A DNA stretch of 64,000 bases from Neoaliturus tenellus (GCA_030545055.2 CM061536.1:29763751-29827750), one strand, 5' to 3'; shown: positions 46,537-61,336, numbered from the stretch's first letter. Translations and numbers: made by a program. Notes: generated by a model not told the origin, from the letters alone.

Positions 46537-47577
46537 TTTGATTTTTTTCTGGTGAGCGATGAGCTGAATTCAATACCGGTAATGAAACCAAAAAGTACGC
46601 AAACTTGCAGTGTTTGCAAACAGTTTATCTGTAGGCAACGGATAATCAGTTGCCCGTGTCACTGATATGGTAATAACTATACAGTGTTACTATGAACGAT
46701 AAGATTTCTATTACGGTAATAAGATTTTATGCCTTTCTTATAATTTTTATGCTCCAAACAATTGAAATAAGACTATAATTGAGGAATAAGCCTAGGCGAT
46801 TCAAGATAGTTTCCCTTTCTATAGGAAATTTGAAAAATGTTTTTTTTTCAGTAAAATGAAGCAATTTTAAGGGAATTCAGTTTGAACATTTTGTTATTGT
46901 GTTCAACTCAATATATATCGGTATGGCTATTTACACTGCCTCGGTTACATACCTCCTGTGTAAGTTAAAATGAGTCGACATTTTATATTGTAGCTCCAAA
47001 ACACATAAGTTTATCTCTAATTATTATTTTCCATAGGCATTGGGGAGGGGGAGAAGGGTTTGAGATATCAGTACTACTGTATCACAAAAGGGCCGTACCC
47101 TACCCGTAAGTCTCAGAACCGTCCTCAGGCAGTAGTTGCGACCACGTTGACCAGTTTTAAGTTTTTTAGAAGATTTGAAACTTGAACCAGGAGCAGCCTT
47201 TGTTTTAATATTAATGACAAATGAATCACATGGTCTTTGTCAGTAAACAAAAGCTCTATATCTCATCTTTCACACTCACCCTTGTTAATTTACTGTATAT
47301 TTGCCTTAAAATATGGACTAAGGAGTGTGGGTGTCATAGAATACATATATGTAAGGCTAATGTACCTTCATCGCTTTACTAAAATATATCACACCCACAC
47401 AAGAACTCACAGAACTGTGGAACATCACTTTAAGTCAGTTATTTTTTGCTTGGTTAGCACATGAGCATAGCCTATTTTGATAAATGGCTGAACGGGTTTT
47501 AGGATTTATTTTTTTATTACATAGGCCTCTAATACCATAGTATAATTAGGCCTATTTCTACATATTTTACATGTGTA
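46537..47577. other. Host DNA, nothing recognised
   Basis: No gene. The stretch, like its neighbours from 42 to 49 kb, is enriched in the octamer TAGGCCTA and its relatives. Confidence 0.35.
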
Positions 47578-47672
47578 TGTAGTCGCCCGCTTTAACTGAC
47601 CTTTTAGGTTTTAAAGTTATCCGACCGTAGGCCCGGTCCCGAGGGCTGGTTAAGAGAGGGGTGCCTACTGTA
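47578..47672. mobile_element. Short Tigger-like MITE remnant
   Basis: About 95 bp with GTAGTCGCCCGCTTTAACTG and GGCTGGTTAAGAGAGGGGTG...CTACTG ends, related to the two longer copies. Confidence 0.5.
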
Positions 47673-50600
47673 GATATGAATAGGCCTAATATTGTTTTTG
47701 GATTGTGGGTACATCAAAATGAAAAAAGTAACATGGCTACGGGATTAGGTCCAACCATGCCTTCAACCACAATAGGGTAGAAATATTTCCTAAATAGGGA
47801 AATGTTTAAGGAATTAGGGTACCCGCTGACGGGTGCAGTTTCTTAACTGGACTACCATACTATAGGCTAGAATAAAAAAATCAATCGATCCGATCTACGG
47901 TATATCGTGTCGGATAGACAACTAATGTCAAATACAAAATTTGGCTTGACAAATCCAATTGTCATAACCTAAACTTATCTCTATTTATATTAAGAACCAA
48001 CCTAAGTACTGGCATTCATTCCCAGGAAAGTTAAAAAGAATGTGATCAAGTAGACCACTTGTTTTTTTAACATAGCCTATTTATAGCCTACCGGTATACT
48101 ATGTTAGGCCTATTTTGTAAAAATTTCAGTTGTCAGTACAGTTAGTTATTGTCTTTGTTATTTAAGTTAAGTTAGATTGAATCAATAGTTGATATCAATT
48201 GGATCGATCGATATTTTCATTTGATAGTATGGTATCCCAGTTAAGTGACTTCGCAGTTGATTCAGAGTTAGGGTTGATAGACATGTTGTAGGCTAGTACG
48301 TAGTTCGAACTTCATTCAACATTACTGTAATGTGAGATAAAAGAATAGACATAATTTCTACATTTTGGTGAATTTTCCTATAAGTTTAAGGGAATCTGCT
48401 ACTATGGTAATTGTCATGCAAAGACCTAAGCCCGGGACCATATTATTGGATTTTATACTATTTTTAACTCCATAGGAAACAAAAACTATTCTTTCAAATT
48501 CACCGGTAGGCTATTTTGACACAGGTAATAGGGGCCTATGTTTTATCTCATCACATGATGAAATTGGATAGATACCTAGATAATAAACATAAATTACAAA
48601 CATAAATAAACAGCGATGAGCCCGATCCCACTGACAAACTTTTGGCCCATCTTAGACAAAGATAAGTTATAATGTAGCCTAAACAGTTTTTCAGTCATTA
48701 AAATTTAAAAGTAAATTGGTCTGACAATCAGTTTAAAATAGACAAGAGACTGTCTTGAGGAGATTGGTAAGTTGTAGGCCTACCTATAAAAATAAGTTTG
48801 GGAATATAGGGCCTATTTTAAGGTCCCGATCCAAGATTACAAATGCTATTCCTGGCAATGAATAATTACTAGATATAAAGGTCTGTTGGTCTAATACAAG
48901 ATATAAAAGGTTAAAGAATTGTACTTAAATTATTAGACAAAACAATTGGATTCCTACAACAGAGGTTTAGTTCATAATAGAAGGGTATTTCAGAGTAAAT
49001 TAGGTTAGATATCCTTAACAATTTTAATGCCTTTGGTTAGGGTAGAATATATAACCTTGACAGATTAAAAAACAATTTTCACTTTCATAAAATAATACTG
49101 TATTACCATATCAAGGTAAAAGCTTAATATAATAAGCTTATGGAAACAAATAACTTAAGTTAAATGCTTACCTTAGGGTGGTTGACGGTTGAGTGACACA
49201 GACAGACGACGAGACGACAATTACAAACTCAAATCAGCACGAGCAGTGAGCACACAGAGTATTGGAAAAGCAGGTGTTCAAGGCAGAGAGTATAGTGGTG
49301 AAAACTCTAAACGATTTATTTATTGTTTTAGATTAATTAAACAATCAAACAGTTTATAAATAAACTGTTATTGTGGTTTATTTTATGAATCAAAAGCAAA
49401 AGTTCAAGCAAACTAAATCAAATTATTTTAACGGCGAAGCCCAACGTACCACACGAACTAACCAGCCCCGCAAATAGTTTCTATGAAGAACATTTTAAGA
49501 AATAAGGTGTCATTAAATTTACTTTGCATTGGGTTTGAAAAATCTAACTTGTAGTGAAATAATTAAATATGCAGTAAACTTGAAAAACAAATCTCATTTT
49601 CATCACCTTGGGTGGAAACATTAACTAAAAACTAGTGAGATACCTATACTTTGCAGAGGAAGTGACTTTCTAAAATCATGCGTAATATATACAGAACAAT
49701 TTATTGAAAGAAAAATGTCTCATGAAATCGTAACTGTTGAATTGCATTTATATTTGTCGTATCATTCGTTTGATTCAATTAATTTCTTAATTCTTAGATT
49801 CATATATATACTCAGTAAAAGAGTTCCGCAATATTCCTAAATGTCAGAAGAATATGAATTTTGTAATCGTGCTTCAAAACTCAAATCGGAATTAATTAAT
49901 ATGGCATATTTTGATGACCTATAGGATTTTTCTAGAATAATTTATTTTGTAATTTTATCTTACTGAGTAAAATATTGTTTTATCAACTTGATCTTGAAAG
50001 AAATTAAAATTAATTAGCCTAGGTGATTTTGTTTCTAAATAATTGATAAAATCAGAAATCTTTTGTGGATTATTGATCGTCTCCAAACAGTTGTGGCATT
50101 CGTACTTTGCACCTTGAAGGAGAGGTAGTGTAACTGCGTTTCTTTGTTTTCTTCACCTCTGTTTCTGAGAATTATTAATCCCATTACTTGAGCTGAGGCC
50201 TGTTTTCAAAAGAGACTTCAAAAGACTGTCTCATCAGTTCAAATAATTCTTTGCATATTTTATCAGGTATTTGGATATGACAAGAATCTTTTATTGGTAA
50301 AACATTAGTTCAGGCTACAAACTGACAAACTTAGTTAAAAACGCACATTTAGATTGGCAAAACCAAAAGCTTTAAAATTATTTTTAAGTGTACCGGTACT
50401 GAATTCGGGATTTTCACAATTATTAATGAGTTTGCATGAGTTGAGCGGTGATGTCCCTAAAACGTAAATTTGACATCTTTTATACGTTAACGACAACAAA
50501 CACGGAAACATTTTGATGACGCTTTTTATTCATCTTCATGATGAAAAAACTATATTTATGAAAAAAAGTTAATTAATACATATTATTGAATTTTTCATTT

Positions 50601-51364
50601 ATTGTTAGTTTAATAGTTACAGTATACCAATATTTACTACGTATAAGTTTATGAAAAAATGTTCCTGAGTTAATTAATTTTTTTATTTTTTTAAGATATA
50701 AGAATAATATAATCTTAGATTTATAATTTTCCTTGTATATCAATAAGACATCTTAATTAAGGTTAATGCGATTTGGTTTTATGAATGAATAAATGAAGAC
50801 GTACTATAGATGTAGAAAAATAAGACGTGTATCGTGAGAGGTTTACAAAACGTCTTAAAAAAAGATAATTGCAAGACGGTTAATTTTTATCCATCCTACA
50901 TGTTTATTCAACGTGATTTAGACTTTGTGTGCTGTATGGGAATCTTTTACACCAGTACAGGTTCTGGCTGCAGCACTTCAGCTACCATTTTTGGAGTGAA
51001 GGAGCTTCAAGAAAGAAATCCTCTTCCACGGACGAAGTTCAGGATTCAGACTGGAATGAGATCTTAATCGCTAAATCCTCGATCCTAGATCCTAAATCCT
51101 AAATCTAAATCACCCTCGACGTCCACTGCTAGCTAACTCGCCGCTCTTAAAGATACAAGTCTGGATTTCTTCTACTCAATTCAGTTTCAAGAGAAACTTC
51201 AGCGCCCCTAGTGCTTTCCTAAAATATTTTTGTGCGTTTTACGGTATCAGAGGTGCCTTTAAAGGGTCACACTTAGTCATTGTGTGTGGTTGGTCATGCT
51301 ATTTTTGTGGTGCATTTAAAGGGCCACTACACCCGTTGATCGTGCTGTGCCTAGTGTCTAAAAA

Positions 51365-51365
<1 letters not shown>
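47673..51365. other. Host DNA with dispersed repeat pieces
   Basis: Pieces at about 47720-47830 and 48400-48450 (opposite orientation) match part of 61260-61330 (shared CCCGGGCTTAGGTC). A possible 5' exon on the minus strand ends AAG|GTAAGC near 49172. Near 51065-51110 is a short run of ATCCTAAATC units. No protein gene can be supported. Confidence 0.35.

Positions 51366-51461
<96 letters not shown>
51366..51461. repeat. CA microsatellite
   Basis: About 48 uninterrupted CA units. Confidence 0.95.
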
Positions 51462-51463
<2 letters not shown>

Positions 51464-51469
51464 ACGCAC

Positions 51470-54400
51470 TCATATACACACAAACAAGTAAAAAACACAT
51501 TTATATCGTCTTCCATATTTTACTAGCTCACTAATGGACCCGTTTCGTGTAATTTCGTATTTTTCATATTTTATAAGATTTCATAAAGAATGATAAAGAA
51601 TGAATGAAGTTGAATTCGAAGTGATCGATAATAATTCCAGAGGAAGTTTTTTCAATCGTGACTTGAGTGTCAGTCAGGGAGATTGGCAGGGAACGGTCTG
51701 ACTTTATTGGATTACAAAAAGCATCAAATGGATACACAGGCTTTATACGATCCCAACCCAACTGGATGTAACCTTTACGTGAAAAGCTGGAGTATTTTTA
51801 ATCTCGCTAAAGCACTTATGGTCATTGATGCTCTGGTATTGAAGTACAAATGTTATTTTGTAAATAATTGTAGTAAAAAATATAAAAATATAATATAAGA
51901 AGACAAATCTAAAAAGGAATTGTTTTTCTTTTAACATTATTTATAACTTTGGTATAGATATATGTTAGTCAAAAGCTGCAAGAAATTATTTTGCCTACCC
52001 TAAAATGAAAAGTATGCTTAACTACCATAAACTAGTCTTTTTATTATCATACAATTAAGCAAAATTACAATTTGGTTAAATATATTTTAAAATAATGTAT
52101 AAATGAATAGTACACATTTCGTTAAATTTAATAAAATGCAATGCGTAATAAATTTGATTTAAAAATAATAAAAAAATATTTAATTAAAATATTTTTAACA
52201 ACAAACTATCAGTAAAATAAGAAAAATTTTATAACTCAAAATCAGTTATTAACTTTCGTAAAAAAGTCCACTTTTGTTTTCAGACACCTAATAAACCATG
52301 GAACAATTACAGCTGATTAAGTTACAAAGCCTTTGGGGAATACAATATGCTCCACTAAAATGAAATGAGACACTTTTAAGTCAAACTGAAGGTGTGTGGT
52401 TTTATATTACAGTAGTCATATTGTAATAATTATTCCTCGTGTTAAGAGCAAAATATGTGTTGGAGATATTTTACAGAACTATAAATACTCCAATATAAAT
52501 GTGATTGTATTCAGTGTGTCCCAAAAAAGTAAATTAAAAAAGTAAAGGCAAAAAAGTAAAAAGTAAAATGCTCTAATTTTCTTTGAATTTTTTGCATTAG
52601 GGCTATTAGAATTCAAAATAAAACGCTACACATAATCCTTGAACCCAATTGACAATAACCTATTAAATGATTTTCTTTCAGCAACTGCCTACATTACTGT
52701 AACAGGTTTTTAGTAACGAATGCAAAAGCTTTCGAGAGGTAGCTAACTTTCAAAACGATGGTGTTTGTGACATTTTTATAAACATGCTCTGAAGTAGAGA
52801 TATCAAAATGTTTTGTGTGAGTTTTAAGAATGAATGATCTTCTACAACTAAATTACCTGTTTGATAAATCAAAGACTTGAAATGTATGAGACATACCAAT
52901 TAAAGTAAACACGACAAAATAAATAATCATATGTAAATAAATAACCAGTTACAGAGCGCACAAGCTGTTTTAGTAAAAATTCATGATTAGGACAATTGAA
53001 ATCATAGATAAAATTCGTTTTAATCGTATGAAACGGCAAAATGGACTAATTTTCAAAAACCTTCTTTGATTCGCTTATTACTACAGGCAATAAATATGTT
53101 ATATCAAAATATATTACCCTATTTCTGATTTTAATTTAATTTAATTTAATTTTTGTCAAACAGCGAACAAATCTGTAAGCGTGTTGTCACATACAAACAA
53201 GACACGTTTTAAAATAAAAGCATTATAATGAAAGGCAAAACAAAAGAAATTATAAATATATAGATATCATAAGGTCTACTGAGTTTATACGTTTTAGACT
53301 ATGATAACAATTAACATTAAAGCGTTTTGCTGCGAATTGGGGTAGAGTTTTTTATTATTGGAAAAAATGTTTTGATAGTTTTTTTTCTGATGCAGGACAA
53401 GATATAAAAAATAGAAAAAACAAGATTTTTTATAAAAATATTACGGTAATAAAAATATTAAAAACTGTAATTTTGGGTGAGTTTTAAGTCATTACCTAAG
53501 GATATACAGTAACTCTAAAAGTTTTTGCACTATTTCAACGATTTTTTGTTACTTTAATGGGCATATAAACGACAAAAAATATAGCTAGAATCAAGTTGAT
53601 TTAGTTTTCAAAACCAATTTCATTAAAGTTTAAAAAATAAAAACTAAAATTTTTAGACTTTATTTTTGAATTATTTCTCTTTTTGACCCATGAAAAGTTA
53701 CAGGAACAAATCTACCTAACATTTTAGCTACATATGTTTAGAGTAAATGGTACAAATTTCAATAAAATTCAACAAGTAGTTTTTGAGGAATATCTGTTTT
53801 AATCCGAAAAAACACAAATCATCAAAATCTCGGAAAAGAACAAATGAACAAAACAATGTTTAAAAAATAAAGCTAAATTTGGGGCTTATTTACAAGTGAT
53901 TTCTAGTCTTATTACACGCCTATTTACACATTTATAGCATAAAATATTGGCCTTTACAACGGTACACAATTATACCGTTTATACCGACAATTTATAAATA
54001 ATCAAAGATCTAACTTAAGAGAACGTCCTTTTTTTTAAAAAAAAGACTTTTTCGAACACTTATATAAGTTGGAAAATGAAATTAAGTTGCATTTGTCTTA
54101 TTTAGCCTGATGAGCAGAAATCTTTTTAATAAAATTTGGTAATTTTTGGTCTTTATTAGGAGCAAATTAACTAGATAATATTAGTAGCGATAATGGAGCT
54201 TCAAATATCTATGTTGTGAGTGAAATAGTATAGGCTTAATACTATTATAATTAATTTTACTTTAGAGCTGCAGAGAGATAGCTGCAAAATTTAAAATTGT
54301 GGTACACAAAACAAATTTTATGTTTCAAAACAAAATTAGTATTAAAAAACCAATTTATTTACAAGTTATATACTTAAAATTAGTATTTAAACCCAATATG

Positions 54401-54619
54401 AGTCAAGTTATATATTTAAAATTAGCTTCTAGTCAAGAAATGTTATGATATATTGAATTGAATCACAATCGTGGGGAAATCTGTGAAGGGTTACAGCTAG
54501 TACCCATATTTTAGATTGGTAATAACATTTTAGACAAAAGACCCAAGTAAAATAAAAATGAGTTTAAAAGAAGTTCGTAATAAATTTGTAACAAGTTTTA
54601 TATTAAAATTATTATTACG
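51470..54619. other. AT-rich host DNA, nothing recognised
   Basis: Low GC, many short A/T runs, and no ORF resembling a protein. Confidence 0.4.
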
Positions 54620-54985
54620 AGGTGGCCCGTGCGCAAATTGCGCATATTATGATTCTTTATGAGTGAAACTCACCTACAGTACATGAATGTTGATTATGAA
54701 GTGACAGAGATCTATTTTTGTTTACAATATGGATTATAAAATTCATCTGAAGGTAATCAGCTGTTAAATTACAATTCACATCAAAGAACTTACAATAAAA
54801 GTTGGTCAACATTTTAAGGCGAGGGGGGCGGAGCCTAAAACGATATGACCTTTATAATTACGATTCGTCACTGCGCTATATCCTAAGCTTGAAAATGACA
54901 CCTCAATCTTAAAAATCGGTTCAGTAGGTCGAGAGAAAAAGGGACGTAACAGACGAAACCCTTATAGAAATAAGAAGATAGATAT
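54620..54985. repeat. Possible dispersed non-autonomous element
   Basis: Distinctly less AT-rich than its surroundings. It begins near GGTGGCCCGTGCGCAAATTGCGC and ends AATCGGTTCAGTAGGTC...GGACGTAACAGACGAAACCC, a type of 3' end common to dispersed insect repeats. Class uncertain. Confidence 0.35.
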
Positions 54986-55467
54986 AAGTCTATAAAACTT
55001 ATATCAACATTATTTTATTATAAGTTTACAATAATTTGAAAATATTTTTATAGCAAAATAGTCAATCTATATTAAAATAATTTTAAAGTTATTACAAACT
55101 TATTCTAAAATACTTTTAATATAAGTCCATAAGAAACGATATCAAAATTATTCTAATATAAGTCGATAAAAATTCAAAGCTATTTATAACAAGTTTATTA
55201 TAATTTTAAATAATTTTATAGCAAAAGTAGGAAGAAGAAATGAATTAAACTCCTTATTATTCTAAAAAGAATAAAAGGTTCATTTTTAATAATTTTTAAT
55301 CATGAATTAAACTGACTACAGAGAAAATTAAAATAAAGTTTCCTATGTTATTCTTTTAGGAAATCAATAGAAACTCGCTTTTCTACCAACTCATTTTGAA
55401 ATAATAAAATGTCTTCCAACACTAGATAACATTCATACTTACACTGTAACCTACGTGACACAGTATA

Positions 55468-56403
55468 CAGGGTGAACAACTTAACTGTGCCACCATTGGC
55501 ATATCCTAAACTATGAGATTTAGAAAAATCTTTAAATGGGGAACATCACCTATTTTTTGAAGATGATAAAAAATATGAATTCCATTTTCTTCTACATGGC
55601 CGCCATTTTCCAATATGGCGACCAACTTTAAAATTTCTTATGGAATACCCTATATTTTATGGTGTTTTTGAAATGTACATGTAATTTTAAGACATTTTTA
55701 TTCTTTGACATTTTTCTCTAAACCTAACGGTTAGGGAGCTACAGGCAATCAAAGTTCATTTTTAGTTCCTTAAGAATAACATGGGGCAAACTTTATCTGT
55801 CCATATCTCCGAAACCATTCAGTAAAATAAAAAATACTCAAGAATGAAAATGTCTTAAAATTATGTTTAAAGAACATTTAACACATAAAAATTATCATTT
55901 ACGCATAAATTAACTTATTTTCAATATGGCGGCCAAAAAATAAAATTTGTAGAAAATTGGTGTTATTATGAAAAAAATGGCATTAAAACATCAGTTTAAG
56001 ACATTTTTTTTCTTGATTATTTTTTATTTTACTTGATGGTCTCGGAGATATGAGCAGATAAAGTTTGACCCATGTTATTCTTATGGAACTAAAAATGAAC
56101 TTTCATTGCCTGTAGCTCAATAACCGTTAGGTTTAGAGAAAAATGTCAAAGAATAAAAGTGTCTTAAAATTACATGTACATTTCAAAAACAGCGGGTGTT
56201 TCAAAAATATTTAAAATATAGGGTGTTCCATAAGAAATTTTTAAGTTGGCCGCCATATTGGAAAATGGCGGACATTTGGAAGAAAATGGAATTCATATTT
56301 TTTATCATCTTAAAAAAATAGCTGATGTTCCCCATTTAAAGTTTTCTCTAAATCTCATAGTTTAGGATATGCCAATGGTGGCACAGTTAAGTTGTTCACC
56401 CTG
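55468..56403. mobile_element. Long-arm foldback element with TA target duplication
   Basis: 936 bp. It starts CAGGGTGAACAACTTAACTG and ends in the reverse complement, with TA on both sides (55466-55467; 56404-56405). Arms of about 415 bp (to ~55885, and from ~55985) are highly similar and leave about 100 bp in the centre. No ORF. Mariner-like ends. Confidence 0.8.
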
Positions 56404-56405
56404 TA

Positions 56406-56884
56406 TATATTTTGCGCCAAATAAATATCAAAAATGTAAAATTACGCCATATAAAAAATTTTATAAATACAAAACATCAAAGTCAAATAAAGTAACATTT
56501 TAAATATGTTTTAACATTCAAAGCAACAAAGTAAAATAACGTACAATTGTGTACATTTATTGAAAATTTCGGTGCATAAAAAATATTTTAAACTAGTAGC
56601 CCTATATATAATTGTAGATTTTAATTGAGATACCAAGTGACAAGAAATTTTTACCCTCTTCAGTGGAATTTTACAATACTTAAATTAAATTAAAACTCAA
56701 TTAATACATCAATTTATGTATTTTTTTTTAAGTTTATTCAAGTGGAGTATTAACTATATAATGTTTATGTAGTATTTTTATGATATTAAAAGTATAAAAT
56801 TCAAATTACATAACATTTTTGACAACCTTAAACTTTTCAAATTATGAAACACCTGAAAAAGGTCAATTTGTAATATCATTCCGT
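56406..56884. other. AT-rich spacer
   Basis: Nothing recognised. Confidence 0.35.
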
Positions 56885-57105
56885 TCTTTTCCAACTTTTT
56901 GACTCTGACTTACGTAGCTTCCAAGTGCACCAGTGAAAGCCGATTTGTAAATGTCTATGTAGTAAATAAGATCAACTCTAAGTATAGTTCAGGTGTCTCA
57001 AGGAGTTAAAGTGACAGGACATGGGTAAGAGATTGAGGGTTCAAATCCTGACACGGGTGGTAAACTTTCGCTCAATTTGTTTTGCATTTTTTCAATTTGT
57101 AGGTC
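56885..57105 (+). repeat. Dispersed repeat with tRNA B-box-like motif
   Basis: Uninterrupted relative of the repeat split by the Polinton at 6285-6469 and 27562-27600. GGTTCAAATCC at about 57031-57041 resembles a B box. Possible SINE. Confidence 0.45.
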
Positions 57106-58143
57106 AGCATAATTGCATTTATTTATCAATTTTGATGAAAAAATCTATTACCACAGATTGAAATTTTAAATATTATTGCAACTCATTTTAAAATAATTAT
57201 AAACTCGTATTAAAATATTTTTATGACAATTAAAAATTACCTATTACAAACTCGTTTCAAAACTCGTATTATAAAAAAATTACCAAGTTTATCTGGTAAA
57301 AATGATTTTGAACTGATATTAAAATTATTGCAAACTTCTTTTAAAATTATTTTCATGTTATTTGGGAGACCTCTCCTAAAAATATGCAATATTAGGGGTC
57401 TACAAGATTAATCAAATTTAAGATTTACTACCCTAGATACTTAAATGGTAAAGTACCCGGTAATAAAAGGCCAAACTATGAAACAATGCAATATATTGAA
57501 AATCCAGAACCCAAACTAAATATAAACAAAAAATGTTAATCAGAAATATTTAAACGTATGATTTTACAAAAGTTAAATATAATACTTGGAAGAGTAGGTT
57601 GTCACTACAGATTTTAAGTCACAATTATGTCAGAACTGTTGTCGGCACAAACTTTAAATTGGGATACATTACTATTTCTTAAGACGGTTTTATAATTCTT
57701 TAATACCGGTCTATATTATATATTTTTTCCTGCTATATTTCAATTATATACTGTAACATTTAATTGGTTAAAACATTGTCTAAACCCGAAAAATTATAAA
57801 TTAGTTTCAGCTTAATTTACTCCACACCTGTTAAAATTTGAGTTCAATATTGTTCGATGGTGCTGTTCTTGGGCCAAACCAATACGATCAGAGCCCATGG
57901 AAGGAGTTGGGCTATTGAACTGGGGAATCAATCTTGGCCCAATCAGTGGGCAAGTTTGCCGCAGAGTTCCCGATGATGAAATTGGACTGCTAGAAAAAAT
58001 CAATTGTTAAACGTATTGCAAATAAAAATAGAAACGAAAGATATGATTTTATAATTTACAAATAAGTAAATCGTCTCCTTTTAGAAAGATTTGTATCACG
58101 TCACATTTCATAAGCTACTGTACTACAGTGTCACCTTGCTATA
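57106..58143. other. Host DNA, nothing recognised
   Basis: No supported feature. A less AT-rich piece at 57840-57990 has no recognisable homology. Confidence 0.35.
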
Positions 58144-58450
58144 CAGGGTGATCAACTCAAGGGCTGCAACCATTGATTCTCGTACACTATTATAGTTACA
58201 GAAAACTTTAAATGGGGGACTTCAACTCCTTTTTGAAAACTATAAAAAAATGAATTCAGATTTTTTTTTTATTCGACCACCATTTTTCAACATGGTGACC
58301 AACTTTGAAATTTCATAGGGAACACCCCATTTATTATAACAGATTCGGATTGAGGATTCAACTTTAAGACTTTTTAATTCTTTACCGTTTTTCTCTCTAA
58401 GTGTTAAAAACAAAATGGTGGCTAACTGCTTAACGAAGTATTTTAGGATA
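58144..58450. mobile_element. Half copy of the CAGGGTG foldback family
   Basis: Starts TA|CAGGGTGATCAACTC and follows the left arm of 55468-56403 (AAATGGGG, ACC.CCATTTT.CAA.ATGG, GGGAACACCCC), then loses similarity. The other arm is absent. Confidence 0.6.
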
Positions 58451-59037
58451 TATGTTTACATGACTTTTTGTTTACTTTGACCTGCTTAACAATCTGGAAA
58501 AGGCTGTAAAGGTGGAGGCTGGACACCCTAACTCCCCCCCCCCCAAAAAAAAAACCCGCACTGATTGATTATCAGCACTTATTTTGAATTCATGAATTTG
58601 TAGACAACCATGTGGTTTAGCTCTAAGATTAAAACAAAATAATTAAAACAATCATCAATGCGACTGTGTAAACCAACAAACAAACCAATAAAACAAACTA
58701 AAATAAAAGTATATCAAAACGTATTGCTGTTTATAATTTATTCGTATCCTTTAACCACAAAATGTGTTTACTATCACAACAGGTTTATGCAGTTTAGTTT
58801 GAGTATTGTGGAAGTAGAGGCAATACCACTGGACTGAAATGGAAGCAGTAAACCACCTCCTAACCCTTCCGTTCCTGTAGAGCAGCTTCGCAACCCCTAA
58901 TCCTATACTACATTCTATGGCAGTTACGGTTTAGATTTAGGCGGTCTGCAGATGCGATACCTGCATCTTGGGGCTAAAGAGGTTCCTCTGACAGTGCTCT
59001 CACGCAGTGTCTCACCTTCTCCCATTATTAGCCTTTA
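58451..59037. other. Host DNA with C/A homopolymers
   Basis: A C12 run followed by A10 near 58533-58554. No gene. Confidence 0.35.
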
Positions 59038-59255
59038 TTTAAAGTCCAATAAAAGAGGAAGGGGGTTTTAATGAAAGATAAAGACTTAGGATATTTGTTT
59101 CAATTTTTTTTTTCATTTTGAATCCATACAAAGCTGTACTAGTTCAAAGTTGATTAAATTTAGACCATCATGGATTCAGAATACAAAAAAGTGAATCAAA
59201 TAGCTTAAGTCTTTATCTTTCATTTAAAACCTCTTCTACTTTTATTGAACTTTAA
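59038..59255. repeat. Imperfect foldback repeat
   Basis: Arms about 59038-59092 and 59204-59255 (TTTAAAGT.CAATAAAAG.. and its complement). Confidence 0.65.
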
Positions 59256-60900
59256 ACAAAGACAACGGCCACTTGACTAGGCAGGCCTAATACTTTAGCT
59301 TTCTCTTAAATCTTTATTAAAACACCAGTTTTGAGATTTAACGAGTTTGTACTCTCTGTAACGAATTAATTGCATTATTATTTATTAATATAAATCACTT
59401 ACTTAACAAAGTAAGATGCTTACAATTATTCATTAAAATATACATTATTATGAACTCCTTAAAAAAAAAGTATTTATAAAGAAAAACCCTAAGTTTGAGT
59501 TTTTATGTAAAAGCCAAATGTATCTAACATAAAAAAGAAACGGCTATAAATTTTCTTAATACAGTACAAACTTATCTTAAAAAAAAAAAAAAAAACTGTA
59601 GTATAACTTAAAATACCACGTATTGCTTTTATAGTTCAGGAAGTTAAGCTGGTTGTAATTTGGAATACTACTTCTTAAGCAGAATTACAAACAAAGCAGA
59701 AATGATATCATTGAGATGATGAGATCTGACAGTAGTGTTATTCAGAAAGATATGAAGCGTATGTGATGGTGACCACATCAAGTTACACTATAGTGACTGT
59801 GGTGTATTAAAGTAGTGGTTTCAAGCTATCCACTCAACCGAAGAGGGAGAGAGAAATAGCGTGGAGATGATTGGTTTATAATTACATCCGTGCAGACCAA
59901 TGATGTAGTCGTCATGTGTTGTGCTCAACCAATCGATATGGCCAATTTTTGTGTGCAAAGGTATATATATACTTATGAATATACTGTATGTGTAATATTC
60001 GCACGATTTTTAAAATATTATTCATTCATCCTCCTAATACATTCATTTTTTTTAGAATCACATCAATTCCTACTTAAAAGAAAAAGACATGAATAACTTC
60101 TTGATTAGCATTATACGTGCTGGTACTGATAATCAGGTTGAAATAATAATACCCCCGTCGCAGCAGACCTCTGCGTAATCAGCGAATTTCCAAAGAATTA
60201 TTGTTTCAACATCAAAGAACTTTGTGGCTATCTTATATTATTAATAATCTTTACAAGGAAATATAATATATTTAATGGCATTATATTTCTCAGTAAACTA
60301 TTTTATTTAATAATTTATATTAATATTTATGTTGCAATAAATGACTTTTTAACAGTAATAAAACTGCATATCCAAAGCTTCCATGCAAAAGGAATTATTT
60401 GTTTACAAATAACAAAACATAAACATTTCAAATTTGACAAATATGCAGAAGACAGCTGATCAGATGATTAGGAACAGGTACCTTATCATCTCCACCTCTC
60501 TTGCTCCCATTATACACTTATTTTCCATGAGAATACCACGGGATTTAACATGTAGGTTTGCTGCCATGTGGGTTTTCATCAAATCTTGATTACTCACCAC
60601 CTAGTGAAGGTTCATAAAATTTTTACTAAAATATGTTGATAAAAGCGATGTATAACTTTTAAAAGATTTACCCATAAGAATAACATGGGAAACTTGATTT
60701 GAATTTTCTCTATAACCAGTTAAGCTATTTCAAAGATTCAAAATACTAAATTGTTTTTTTAAGCTCTTTTAAACGGTTTTAGTTAAAATTGATGAATTTT
60801 GAAAATTTAGGTCTAAAAATGCCAAAAACCCATTTTGGACCCATTGAAACCCCATAAAACCCCGTTCCCATAACTCGACAAAGCTGGTTCGCGACCTCAT
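59256..60900. other. AT-rich host DNA
   Basis: No gene. An A-run lies at about 59579-59595. Confidence 0.35.
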
Positions 60901-61211
<311 letters not shown>

Positions 61212-61336
61212 TATGAAAATGAATGAACGGTGTTTTTGGCTTCTGGGGACCTCTAAATGAAAAAGTAAAGTGGTCCCGGGCTTAGGTCTTACCATGGCTA
61301 CTACCATAATAGCGTATTCCCTATGGGGAAATTACT

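Noticed and set aside
51065..51110. Telomere-like repeat (ATCCTAAATC units)
   Set aside because: Too short and irregular, and not the arthropod TTAGG repeat.
57031..57041. tRNA gene
   Set aside because: Only a B-box-like motif is present; no cloverleaf or acceptor stem can be drawn.
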